Assembly (NCBI GenBank): GCA_015067485.1 | Contig: SVMJ01000004.1 | Coordinates: forward strand, 62,001 to 126,000 | Length of the DNA: 64,000 nucleotides | Direction of reading: 5' to 3' | Source of the DNA: Oscillospiraceae bacterium | GTDB lineage: Bacteria > Bacillota > Clostridia > Oscillospirales > JAAYXM01 | In this document: positions 8,365-16,604 of the stretch, piece by piece | Layout of the letters: each line of letters opens with the position of its first letter | How positions within the stretch are numbered: the stretch's first letter is position 1 | Made by a program: the position numbers and the translations under genes | Notes under the pieces: model-generated | What the model was told of the DNA's origin: nothing | The model's input: the letters and a program-made list of their open reading frames with translations, nothing else | Databases searched by the model: none

Positions 8365-9192
8365 GTGAATGTTCTTAATGTGTTATATGCCGCATTTTTA
8401 GGCATCGTGGAAGGGATTACCGAATGGCTTCCCATCAGCAGTACCGGGCACATGATTTTGGTCAATGAGTTTTTCAGCGGCGCGGATGCATTTTTCCGCA
8501 CCGATGTATTTCTCTACGTAATTCAGCTCGGCGCCATTCTTGCCATCGTTACCATGTATTTTAAGAAGTTAAACCCGTTTGCTCTCTCGAAATCCCGTGA
8601 AGAAAAGCAAGACACTTGGCAGATGTGGTTCAAAGTCATCATCGCGTGTCTCCCTGCCGCGATCATCGGGCTTTTGCTTAACGATTTCATGGAAAACTTT
8701 GAAAATCCGTGGGTCATCAGTGCGACTTTGATTCTCTACGGTGTCGGGTTCATCCTGGCAGAACGCAGACAGAAACCCGCACAGGTAACTTCCATCAAAG
8801 ACCTTTCGTACAAGACCGCGATTCTCATCGGCGCGTTCCAAGTGCTTTCCATCATCCCGGGCACTTCCCGCTCGGGTGCTACCATTCTGGGTGCGATCAT
8901 TTTGGGCTGCTCCCGTGGAATTGCGGCAGAGTTCTCCTTCTTCCTTGCAGTCCCCGTCATGTTCGGGGTGAGCGCGCTGAAACTCGTTACCAATGACTAT
9001 GCGATGAACTCGGCAGAATGGGTACTGCTCGCGGTCGCGATGGTGGTAGCCTACGTGGTTTCCATGCTCGCGGTGAAACTGCTCACCGGCTATGTCAAAA
9101 AGCACGATTTCAAAGTGTTCGGTTGGTACCGCATCATCCTTGCGATTTTCGTACTCCTCTACTTTTCGATTCAAATGTTCGGTCTGATTTGA
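8365..9192 (+). CDS. uppP: Undecaprenyl-diphosphatase UppP (BacA)
   Basis: 275 residues, integral membrane. The two signature regions are present: EGITEWLPISSTGH at about 16-29 and GTSRSGAT at 165-172. It dephosphorylates undecaprenyl pyrophosphate outside the membrane to recycle the lipid carrier for peptidoglycan and other wall polymers, and confers bacitracin tolerance. The start is GTG at 8365, with AAAGGAG at a good distance. It is a single-gene unit with its own consensus promoter and a terminator that begins inside the last codons. Confidence 0.96.
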   Translation: MNVLNVLYAAFLGIVEGITEWLPISSTGHMILVNEFFSGADAFFRTDVFLYVIQLGAILAIVTMYFKKLNPFALSKSREEKQDTWQMWFKVIIACLPAAIIGLLLNDFMENFENPWVISATLILYGVGFILAERRQKPAQVTSIKDLSYKTAILIGAFQVLSIIPGTSRSGATILGAIILGCSRGIAAEFSFFLAVPVMFGVSALKLVTNDYAMNSAEWVLLAVAMVVAYVVSMLAVKLLTGYVKKHDFKVFGWYRIILAIFVLLYFSIQMFGLI

Positions 9193-9206
9193 CCGAACAT
9201 TTTTTA
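9175..9206 (+). terminator. Terminator nested in the end of uppP
   Basis: ATGTTCGGTC (9175-9184) pairs perfectly with GACCGAACAT (9191-9200), followed by six T. The uppP stop codon lies inside the hairpin. Confidence 0.85.
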
Positions 9207-9216
9207 TGAAAAAAAG

Positions 9217-9248
9217 AAAAAACCTCGTTCAAACGAACGAGGTTTTTT
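9217..9248 (-). terminator. Terminator of tRNA-Gly
   Basis: AACCTCGTTC and GAACGAGGTT form a perfect stem with A/T tracts at both ends. On the minus strand it begins right at the encoded CCA of the tRNA. Confidence 0.85.
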
Positions 9249-9322
9249 GGAGCGGAAGACGAGATTCGAACTCGCGACTTTCACCTTGGCAAGGTGACAC
9301 TCTACCACTGAGTCACTCCCGC
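9248..9322 (-). tRNA. tRNA-Gly (anticodon GCC)
   Basis: The minus strand folds as a cloverleaf: acceptor GCGGGAG/CTTCCGC with one G-U pair, D-arm, anticodon stem-loop CACCTTGCCAAGGTG with anticodon GCC, and T-arm with GTTCGAATC. The CCA end is encoded. Confidence 0.95.
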
Positions 9323-9339
9323 ATTTCTTAGCATGGATT

Positions 9340-9368
9340 ATTGTAGCACAGTTTTTTTGATTCGTCAA
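9340..9368 (-). promoter_or_regulatory. Promoter of tRNA-Gly
   Basis: On the minus strand TTGACG (9363-9368) and TACAAT (9340-9345) with a 17-bp spacer, about 18 bp before the tRNA 5' end. Confidence 0.8.
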
Positions 9369-9379
9369 CACCTGAATTG

Positions 9380-9412
9380 AAAAAATTTTTACGGAGACGA
9401 AATTCGTCTCCG
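9380..9412 (-). terminator. Terminator of the pyrK operon
   Basis: CGGAGACGAA (9392-9401) and TTCGTCTCCG (9403-9412) form a stem. On the minus strand it is followed by TAAAAATTTTTT. Confidence 0.75.
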
Positions 9413-9426
9413 CAAACGTATTTTCT

Positions 9427-11082
9427 CTACCGTTTCAGACTGAGTACTGACCGGATCTCGCCCGTGCTCGCCGAGTCAATTTCCAGCGTTACTGTGTCTC
9501 CCACACTTAGGGTGACCGCAATTTGGTCATCCTTTGCTTTCACCGCGTAGTACGGCGCATCGTTTTCCAGTTTCAGATAGTACACGGTGTTCCCGTCAAT
9601 GACCGCAGAACGGATTTCAACGATCTTACCGCTGACCGTTGTTTCAATGATCTCGGTTTCTTCTGTGATCCCCTGCGTTGCAAGGAGTCGGATATATTCG
9701 CGCTCACATTCCGCAGGTGTCGCCCCTGTTGCCACGATTTGATACTGACGGACATTTACCATCGCATACATCTTGACGAGTTGCGCGTTGTCCTTGAGTG
9801 CCACAAAATACGTCGGCTCATCCGAAATGTTGAGCAGCAGCGGGAATGTGGAATCATATCCCAAATGCTGGACGATCCCTTCCGCCGAAGACATTGCGGA
9901 ATACTCAGTCGCACCCGCGCACGGGTAGAACTTGGTCTCCTTGGTACGTTGATTGGACAGGATGAATCCAATATTGGACTGATCCCCACCCGCGGATGTG
10001 ATACCCGTGTACATATACACATCGTCGTCGAGCGCGATGTAGTTATAGCCCGAAGTGGTAAGGGTAACATCCTTTTGTCCCAGAATCGAGTTAAAGAACC
10101 CGTTGCGGTAGTAGCCGTAGTAATCATACTGCTGAACGATCAAGTCCGCAGGATACACACGGTCGACCCAAGTGGGAACTTCTTCCACATATTCGTGCTC
10201 GCCCGTGATCGCATTGATCATGACTGCGCCTTTGACATCGTCCCCTCCAAACAGACCCACACGCTTGACAATGCGCGGACAAATCCAATACGGCTCACGG
10301 TCTTCGTTAATTTCAAACGTGGGTTCGGCAAACAGATAGGTCGGGTAATTAAAACGCAGATGGCGTTTGAGATTGCGTCCGAAGTATTCACTCGGGGAAT
10401 ATTTCATCCCCGCACTCAGTCGCACCACTTCCACATTCTGCGAGACCATATCGATAATCAGGTATGCAGGAAGCCCTTCTCTGCGGTTGTTAAACCACTT
10501 GATCACGTCGCCATAGACAAGCGGAGTCACACGCACGGGACGGTTTTTGTAATTGATTTGGGTGTAATTGTCCGCGACTTCAAACTGGCTGACCATGTCT
10601 GCCAGTTCGCCGAGTTTGCGGTCGCCCAAACGCATCGCAGACTGTGCGTCCAGAAGCGGAATTTTATCAAACGAGATTTCTGCGACATCCTCCGCAAAAT
10701 CACCGGGTTCCACCGTGAGCAGGTTTTTATAACTGTTTGCACGGATGACCGTCCAGGATGAAATCCCACCGAGCAGGAATACTGCTACGAGCAGTACAAT
10801 AATCGCCCCGGGGATAATACACTGTTCCTTGACGTGTCCGAGATACTCGCGCACTCCGCTACGCAGGCCGTGACCCGATGTTACAAGAGAACAACCGATG
10901 TAAACCAAACAGAGCAGTCCGACAAACCAGTAAAACTCCTGTGCGTGAATGGAGAGCGCGGGCAGATTGATGTAGAAGTAGACGAACCCGACCACCGCAG
11001 TTACTGCAAAATTGATCAAAAATCGAAGCCATCGGCTATTGATCTTACGCCCGGGTTCCACTGCGTTAGAATAATCAAACAT
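9427..11082 (-). CDS. Conserved membrane protein of unknown function
   Basis: 551 residues. An N-terminal membrane part has three hydrophobic segments at about 22-41, 49-66 and 91-110. A large extracytoplasmic part of about 430 residues follows, rich in Tyr and charged residues. The last 70 residues (SGKIVEIRSAVIDGNTVYYL, VSVGD-like turns) look like a small beta-barrel, OB-fold-like domain. I do not recognise a catalytic motif. It is the last gene of the pyrK operon, 12 bp after the SpoVB-like flippase, so a wall or export role is possible but only by association. AAGGAGG precedes the ATG. Confidence 0.6.
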   Translation of the reverse strand: MFDYSNAVEPGRKINSRWLRFLINFAVTAVVGFVYFYINLPALSIHAQEFYWFVGLLCLVYIGCSLVTSGHGLRSGVREYLGHVKEQCIIPGAIIVLLVAVFLLGGISSWTVIRANSYKNLLTVEPGDFAEDVAEISFDKIPLLDAQSAMRLGDRKLGELADMVSQFEVADNYTQINYKNRPVRVTPLVYGDVIKWFNNRREGLPAYLIIDMVSQNVEVVRLSAGMKYSPSEYFGRNLKRHLRFNYPTYLFAEPTFEINEDREPYWICPRIVKRVGLFGGDDVKGAVMINAITGEHEYVEEVPTWVDRVYPADLIVQQYDYYGYYRNGFFNSILGQKDVTLTTSGYNYIALDDDVYMYTGITSAGGDQSNIGFILSNQRTKETKFYPCAGATEYSAMSSAEGIVQHLGYDSTFPLLLNISDEPTYFVALKDNAQLVKMYAMVNVRQYQIVATGATPAECEREYIRLLATQGITEETEIIETTVSGKIVEIRSAVIDGNTVYYLKLENDAPYYAVKAKDDQIAVTLSVGDTVTLEIDSASTGEIRSVLSLKR

Positions 11083-11094
11083 CGTATTTCCTCC

Positions 11095-12705
11095 TTACTT
11101 TCTGAGCGGTAAAATCTTTTGGAGTTTCCTTCCGCCCGGGAGCATTTCCACATCTTCACGCGTAATGCCTCCGGTGATGAAAAGCATTCCGAAATAGGTG
11201 CATCCGCCAATCGCGACTGATGCAAACATCGCGATATAATTTCCAAAGAGCTTTCCAATCAGGAAATAAGCACCCAGACAAAGGATTCCCATCACGAGCG
11301 TGGATAACACAACTTTTCCGTAAGTTTTTACGAAATCCACACGGAATCCGGTCTCTTTCTTTAAGAAATACAAATTCAAAAGTGTGATGACCACATAGCA
11401 CAAAACCGTACCGATTGCCGCGCCGTTTAGTTCCACACCCGGGATGGCAATCAGCACATAGTTTGCCGCTACTTTGACGAGTGCACCCGCGAGCATGGTC
11501 ATGACCGGGATCATCGGTCGACCAATCGCCTGCAACACTGTGGACGTCAAAGAAGAAACGCACAAGAACACCGCCGCAACCGACAAAATGGCAAGTACCG
11601 GGGTTGCGATATTCGCACTCTCGCCCGCACCATAGAGCAAACTGATAATCGGGTTTGCGAGCACCGCGATTCCAACCGCGGCGGGAAGCGAGAGCATGAC
11701 CACGATACGGCTGGACGAGAGCAGCGTATTGTGCAGGCTTTCCATATCACGGCGCGCATACGCGGCAGAGACCACGGGAGTAATACTGAGATTGAGCGAA
11801 ATGATAATGGACGGGACCAGATTGAAGAGCGGAATCGCGTAGTTATCATAAATCCCGAACAGTTCGGTAGTCGCATACTGGTCATACCCTACCGCCGCCA
11901 AGCGATTGGTAACCAAAACCAAGTCGATGGTGTTGGTCAGATTCATCACGAGTGCGCCGACCGTAACAGGAATCGCAAGCGCAAGAAGGTCGCGCAAAAT
12001 CTTGCCGCTACTTCTCATCTCATCGGTTTGCATCAGTTCCGCATCCGCTTTTGCGTGGCGCTTGCGTGCGGTCATGACGAGAATTGCAAGCAGGAGTGCG
12101 GAAAGCCCGGCACCAATGGTAACACCCGTGATGGCACCCGCCGCGACATATTTATCGGGAAGTCCCATCTTAATAAATAACAGCGCAAAAAACAGCCCCA
12201 CAAACAGTCGGCTGAGTGCTTCGAGCACTTGCGAAAGCCCGGTAGGAAGCATATTGTTACGACCTTGGAACGAGCCGCGAAGTCCCGCCGCAATCGACAA
12301 AAGCAAGACGGCAGGTGCGAGCGCGATGATACTGGTCGCAACTTCCGCATTGTTTGCGATTTGTGCAAGTTTCCCCGAACCCAAAATCAAAAAGATCGTT
12401 CCGAGTCCGCCCAAAACCGCACAGAACAAAAACGCAATCTTGAAAATGCGTTTGGATTCCCGCACGCGACCGAGTGTTCGCGCTTCCGAAATCATCTTGG
12501 AAATGGCAAGCGGAATGCCCGCGGTAGAAATCGTGAGCAAGAGTGAATAGTAACGGTATGCCGCGCTGTAAAGCCCCATCCCGTAGTCGCCCACGACACG
12601 GGTGAGCGGGACGCGGAACACCGCGCCGATGATTTTGACTAAGATATTTGCCACCATCAAAACCATCGCACCTTTTAAGAATCCTTCTGTCTTCTTCTCG
12701 GACAA
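11095..12705 (-). CDS. SpoVB/MurJ-type polysaccharide flippase, TTG start
   Basis: 536 residues with about 14 membrane helices, of the MOP flippase superfamily. The N-terminal GFLKGAMVLMVANILVKIIG and VPLTRVVGDYGMGLYSAAY match the SpoVB/YtgP branch that exports lipid-linked peptidoglycan or polysaccharide intermediates; SpoVB proper is needed for the spore cortex. The reading frame opens with TTG at 12705, with AAGGTG five nt upstream; the first ATG would cut into the first helix. It follows the phosphatase/GNAT gene by 14 bp. SpoVB versus a vegetative homologue cannot be told apart here. Confidence 0.85.
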   Translation of the reverse strand: MSEKKTEGFLKGAMVLMVANILVKIIGAVFRVPLTRVVGDYGMGLYSAAYRYYSLLLTISTAGIPLAISKMISEARTLGRVRESKRIFKIAFLFCAVLGGLGTIFLILGSGKLAQIANNAEVATSIIALAPAVLLLSIAAGLRGSFQGRNNMLPTGLSQVLEALSRLFVGLFFALLFIKMGLPDKYVAAGAITGVTIGAGLSALLLAILVMTARKRHAKADAELMQTDEMRSSGKILRDLLALAIPVTVGALVMNLTNTIDLVLVTNRLAAVGYDQYATTELFGIYDNYAIPLFNLVPSIIISLNLSITPVVSAAYARRDMESLHNTLLSSSRIVVMLSLPAAVGIAVLANPIISLLYGAGESANIATPVLAILSVAAVFLCVSSLTSTVLQAIGRPMIPVMTMLAGALVKVAANYVLIAIPGVELNGAAIGTVLCYVVITLLNLYFLKKETGFRVDFVKTYGKVVLSTLVMGILCLGAYFLIGKLFGNYIAMFASVAIGGCTYFGMLFITGGITREDVEMLPGGRKLQKILPLRK

Positions 12706-12719
12706 TGTTGCACCTTCTT

Positions 12720-13868
12720 TTAGAACAAGTCTGTGATCTGTTTTCTCAAAATGATTTGAATGATGCCGTCGGACTCTTCCATCCGCATTTCTTCAAACCC
12801 GAGTTTTTCATAGAATTTCCGCGCACGCGTATTGGTCTGCGCCACACGAACGGAAATGTATTTCTTCCCCAGTTTGCGGTAGAAACTGACCGCGTATCCG
12901 ATCAAAATCGCACCCATGTATTTCCCGCGGTTCTGTTCGGTTAAGTAAAGCAGCGCGATATGCCCCGCATCGGGCAAAACCTTTGCACGGGTATCAAGCA
13001 AAATCGTGCCCACGTTCTCATCGCGGCGACGCGCGATCGCGATCGCGTTTTCATCCGCATCGAGCAATTTTTTCATCCGCGAACGCATCGCTTTGCTATT
13101 ATAATCGTCCTTTTGGAATATTTGAATCCAAGCCGCATGGTAGTATTCATCCAGTAAATCCATATCCTGTGGGAGTTGTGCCAGACGAAAATGTAAATTG
13201 AAATACGCAGGGTCATCCACTTCTCGCCACCATTGTTGGCGTTCCAGCGTGGACACTTCTTTGAGATGTTCGTTATCGTTGCAATAGCGGACGGTGTATT
13301 TCCCGTTATCGAACTCAATACAAGCCACCGCGGTATTGTCGCACCACTGCACGTCTTTCAGACGCGTAAAATCTTCGCCATACAGAAACGCACAAAGAAG
13401 CGCACGAATGACCGTGCCGTGGGTTACCACACCCACCGTTTGGTTCGGGTGATTCTTCACAATTTCATCGAGTTTCGCCTTCACACGCGCGTACATGGAA
13501 GCGTAGGTTTCGCTGCCTTGCACCTGAAACGCTTCGGGACGGTCGCACCAATTCTGATACTGCTCGGGGTAGTCCGAAATCAACTCACCCCAAGTGAGAT
13601 CTTCCCAAATCCCGAAATGGAATTCGCGCAGTTCGGGACAAAAGCGCGGTGTGATCCTTTTGTCCTCATACAGCGCGGTTGCAGTCTGGCGGGTGCGCGC
13701 AAGATCACTGGTATATACCGCATCCAGCGGGATATCTGAGAAGCGGTCTTTTAACCGCGCGATTTGAGAAAGACCGTTTTTGGTGATGTATCCGTCATAA
13801 GACCCGTGCACACGGCGGTAGATATTCCCTTCCGCTTCCGCGTGACGGACGATATACAGCGTTGTCAT
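12720..13868 (-). CDS. Histidine phosphatase fused to GNAT acetyltransferase
   Basis: 382 residues, two domains. Residues 1 to about 205 are a phosphoglycerate-mutase-like phosphatase: RHAEAEGN with the catalytic His at the N-terminus, TSDLARTRQTA, a catalytic Glu near ELREFHFG and the second His in VVTHGTVIRALL. Residues about 230-382 are a GNAT domain with the acetyl-CoA site QNRGKYMGAILIG and the closing NTRARKFYEKLGFEE. The substrates are unknown. It lies 10 bp after pyrD and before the flippase, in the middle of the pyrK operon. The fusion is continuous, with no sign of a frameshift join. Confidence 0.85.
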   Translation of the reverse strand: MTTLYIVRHAEAEGNIYRRVHGSYDGYITKNGLSQIARLKDRFSDIPLDAVYTSDLARTRQTATALYEDKRITPRFCPELREFHFGIWEDLTWGELISDYPEQYQNWCDRPEAFQVQGSETYASMYARVKAKLDEIVKNHPNQTVGVVTHGTVIRALLCAFLYGEDFTRLKDVQWCDNTAVACIEFDNGKYTVRYCNDNEHLKEVSTLERQQWWREVDDPAYFNLHFRLAQLPQDMDLLDEYYHAAWIQIFQKDDYNSKAMRSRMKKLLDADENAIAIARRRDENVGTILLDTRAKVLPDAGHIALLYLTEQNRGKYMGAILIGYAVSFYRKLGKKYISVRVAQTNTRARKFYEKLGFEEMRMEESDGIIQIILRKQITDLF

Positions 13869-13878
13869 GCTTTTCCTC

Positions 13879-14784
13879 CTACCAAGGGCGCACCGTCCCC
13901 ACGATCTCGCTCACATTGGAAACGCCCTGCTCTTTGCAGAACGCTTCGATTCCGTCTCGGACCTTGATGGGTGCAAAGGGGTCACGGAAGCACGCGGTGC
14001 CGACCGCGACCGCGCTTGCGCCTGCAAGCATCATTTCCACCGCATCACGACCGGTCGAGATGCCACCCATACCGATAATGGGAAGTTTGGTCGCACGATG
14101 TACTTGATACACCATACGCACCGCGACCGGGAAGACCGCAGGACCCGACATACCACCCATATTGTTGTGCAGGATGGGGCGACGGGTTCTGATGTCGATA
14201 CGCATCCCCAAAAGGGTGTTGATGAGACTCAAAACATCCGCACCGCCCGCTTCTGCCGCACGTGCGATTTCGGTGACATCGGTCACATTCGGCGAGAGTT
14301 TGACGATGAGCGGTTTACTTGTCTTTTCGCGCACCTGCTTGACCAAAGATTCCACCGTGGTCGGGCAAGTGCCGAAGGTCATACCGCCCGCTTTGACATT
14401 CGGGCAGGAAATGTTGAGCTCTAACAGGTCAACATCGGCAGAGTCCATCTTTTCCGCGATCGCGAGATAGTCTTCTACCGTGCTTCCCGAAATATTGGCA
14501 ATAATTTTGGTGTCAAACTGACGAAGAAACGGAATTTCTTCTTCGATAAATTTGTCCACACCCGGATTTTGCAGACCGACCGAGTTTAAGATCCCGAGCG
14601 GGGTCTCCGCAATACGCGGGGGGACGTTCCCGAGACGCGGATTCAAGGTAAGACCCTTGACGTTTACCGCGCCGAGCTCGGAAAGGTTATAAAATTCGTT
14701 GTATTCACGACCGAAACCGAATGTTCCGGATGCGGTCATCACCGGGTTTTTCAAGGTTACCCCTGCAAGATTGACTGAAAGCAT
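13879..14784 (-). CDS. pyrD: Dihydroorotate dehydrogenase B, catalytic subunit
   Basis: 301 residues. Class 1B enzyme: N-terminal [20 protein letters not shown] for FMN binding, the catalytic Cys127 in [12 protein letters not shown], and the phosphate-binding [13 protein letters not shown] near the C-terminus. It oxidises dihydroorotate to orotate and passes electrons through the PyrK subunit to NAD+. It lies 12 bp after pyrK, the usual arrangement. Confidence 0.97.
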   Translation of the reverse strand: MLSVNLAGVTLKNPVMTASGTFGFGREYNEFYNLSELGAVNVKGLTLNPRLGNVPPRIAETPLGILNSVGLQNPGVDKFIEEEIPFLRQFDTKIIANISGSTVEDYLAIAEKMDSADVDLLELNISCPNVKAGGMTFGTCPTTVESLVKQVREKTSKPLIVKLSPNVTDVTEIARAAEAGGADVLSLINTLLGMRIDIRTRRPILHNNMGGMSGPAVFPVAVRMVYQVHRATKLPIIGMGGISTGRDAVEMMLAGASAVAVGTACFRDPFAPIKVRDGIEAFCKEQGVSNVSEIVGTVRPW

Positions 14785-14796
14785 ATTCTCTCTCCC

Positions 14797-15567
14797 TTAC
14801 TGATCCCAAACCACTTTTTCCGACGGGAAGACAGGCCCGTCCAGACAAACGCGTGAATTGTGTTCCTCCCCGTGGTCGTGCGTTTTGCAAGCACAGACCA
14901 GGCAAGCCCCCACGCCACAGCCCATGCGCTCTTCCATGGAGACAAAGCACGGGATGTTCTTTGCATTTGAAAGATCGCGCACCGCGCGGAGCATGGGCTT
15001 CGGACCGCACGCCAAAACTGCGCAGTAGTCGTTCTGATCAAGCAGTCTCGCAACCGGTTCTGCCACTGTGCCGCGGGTGCCGACCGAACCGTCATCGGTT
15101 GCGATCATCACATTCTCGCTTGATGCAAGGAAATCGCGGTACAAGATCATCGCGGCTTCATTGCGATAGCCCAAAACCACGTGTGCGGATCTCGCGCGTG
15201 CCACCGACAGAAGCGGCGGTACACCGACACCGCCACCCACCAAAAGGACAGGGCGCGGGTCATCTTCAAAGAGCGGGAAAACACCGTTCCCGAGCGGACC
15301 TAAAATATCGAGCACATCCCCTGCTTTTCGGCGGGACAGCCACTCGGTCCCCTCGCCGCGGATCTCAAACACCAGTCGGAGCAGACCTTCCTTGGTCTCA
15401 CAAATACTGATAGGGCGGCGGAGCAGATGGGAATGCCCGCAAATCACATTGACAAACTGCCCCGGTTTCGCGGTGTTTGCGATCTCGGGTGCATCCAAAC
15501 AAAGTTCAAAGTGTGTTTTTGTCAGCGCGCGACAGGAAATGACCGCGCATAAATTGGTTTTTGCCAT
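14797..15567 (-). CDS. pyrK: Dihydroorotate dehydrogenase B, electron-transfer subunit
   Basis: 256 residues. It has a FAD domain (RRPISICE), an NAD-binding region (LLVGGGVGVPPLLSVAR) and a C-terminal [2Fe-2S] cluster with cysteines spaced GCGVGACLVCACK then a distant VCLDGP. It takes electrons from PyrD and reduces NAD+. It is the first gene of its unit, with a consensus promoter at 15610-15638, separated from pyrF by a terminator. Confidence 0.96.
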   Translation of the reverse strand: MAKTNLCAVISCRALTKTHFELCLDAPEIANTAKPGQFVNVICGHSHLLRRPISICETKEGLLRLVFEIRGEGTEWLSRRKAGDVLDILGPLGNGVFPLFEDDPRPVLLVGGGVGVPPLLSVARARSAHVVLGYRNEAAMILYRDFLASSENVMIATDDGSVGTRGTVAEPVARLLDQNDYCAVLACGPKPMLRAVRDLSNAKNIPCFVSMEERMGCGVGACLVCACKTHDHGEEHNSRVCLDGPVFPSEKVVWDQ

Positions 15568-15609
15568 ATTCTTTCATCCATTTCTGCCCAAAGGCGAATT
15601 CTACTGTCT

Positions 15610-15638
15610 ATTATAAAGGAAAGCAGTATTTCAGTCAA
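15610..15638 (-). promoter_or_regulatory. Promoter of the pyrK-pyrD operon
   Basis: On the minus strand TTGACT (15633-15638) and TATAAT (15610-15615), 17 bp apart, starting right after the pyrF terminator. Confidence 0.85.
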
Positions 15639-15665
15639 GAAAAGGGCGGATAAATCCGCCCTTTT
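15639..15665 (-). terminator. Terminator of pyrC-pyrF
   Basis: AAAAGGGCGGA and TCCGCCCTTTT with a 4-nt loop, 3 bp past the pyrF stop. The -35 box of the pyrK promoter abuts it. Confidence 0.85.
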
Positions 15666-15667
15666 CC

Positions 15668-16591
15668 TTAGCAATATCGTTTCAAATCATCGCGCATTGC
15701 AACCGCCGCATCGTATGCCGCTTCTGCAAAGTTTTCACCGGTTTTGCAATCGGTTTTCTGCCATGCAAAAATGATTCCACGGGAGGAGTTGACGATTGCG
15801 CCAAGCCCTCTGCGGTCAAATGCGCCCGCAAGATCGCGTGCGGTCGCGCCCTGTGCGCCGTAACCCGGGACAAGGAAGAACTGCCGGGGATGCGCACGGC
15901 GCAATTCCAGAAGCTGGGTGGGATGGGTCGCACCGACCACAAACCCGACATCCGAGTAGCCGTTTTTGCCGACAAGGTCTTCGCCCCACAGGTTGGTCTT
16001 TTCCGCCATGACCTGATAGATGGTGCGTGTGCCCGCGACCAGATCCTGCAATTCATTGGAAGACGGGTTGGAAGTCTTGACCAAAACGAAGATGGACTTG
16101 CCATTTTCCTTACAGCGTTCCACAAACGGCAAAACGCCGTCAGAACCCAAGTATCCGTTTACTGTGATGCAGTCCGCCGCAAACGGCTCGATCACGGTCT
16201 CTCCCACCTTGACAGAGCCAAGATATGCATCTGCGTATGCAGACGCAGTAGAGCCGATGTCGCCACGCTTGACGTCCAAAATGACATACATCCCCTTGCT
16301 TTTTGCATAGTCCATGGTGCGTTTGAGCGCATTGATGCCCTCCACCCCGTACATTTCATAGTACGCGGACTGGGGTTTCACCGCAGGGACGATGCCGTAC
16401 AGGGCATCGATGAGACCTACGTTGAATTCATAAATTGCTTCCGCGGCCGCTTTCAAAGTCTCGCCGTGTTCTTTGACGTGCTTTTCCAGCAAATACGGGG
16501 GGATGTTTTTGAGATTCGGGTCAAGTCCGACAACGGTCGGATTGCCTTTGACGATGATTTTCTCAATCAAACGATCCATTGACATTCTCAT
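15668..16591 (-). CDS. pyrF: Orotidine 5'-phosphate decarboxylase, type 2
   Basis: 307 residues, the longer type 2 form. The active-site segment DVKRGDIGST is at 106-115, the N-terminal PTVVGLDPN at about 18-26, and the phosphate-binding PGYGAQG-type loop is near the C-terminus. It makes UMP, the last step of de novo synthesis. AAAGGAAG precedes a cluster of three in-frame ATG codons (16591, 16585, 16579); the first is used here, the second is equally possible. It is 13 bp downstream of pyrC. Confidence 0.95.
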   Translation of the reverse strand: MRMSMDRLIEKIIVKGNPTVVGLDPNLKNIPPYLLEKHVKEHGETLKAAAEAIYEFNVGLIDALYGIVPAVKPQSAYYEMYGVEGINALKRTMDYAKSKGMYVILDVKRGDIGSTASAYADAYLGSVKVGETVIEPFAADCITVNGYLGSDGVLPFVERCKENGKSIFVLVKTSNPSSNELQDLVAGTRTIYQVMAEKTNLWGEDLVGKNGYSDVGFVVGATHPTQLLELRRAHPRQFFLVPGYGAQGATARDLAGAFDRRGLGAIVNSSRGIIFAWQKTDCKTGENFAEAAYDAAVAMRDDLKRYC

Positions 16592-16604
16592 TTCTTCCTT
16601 TCTC

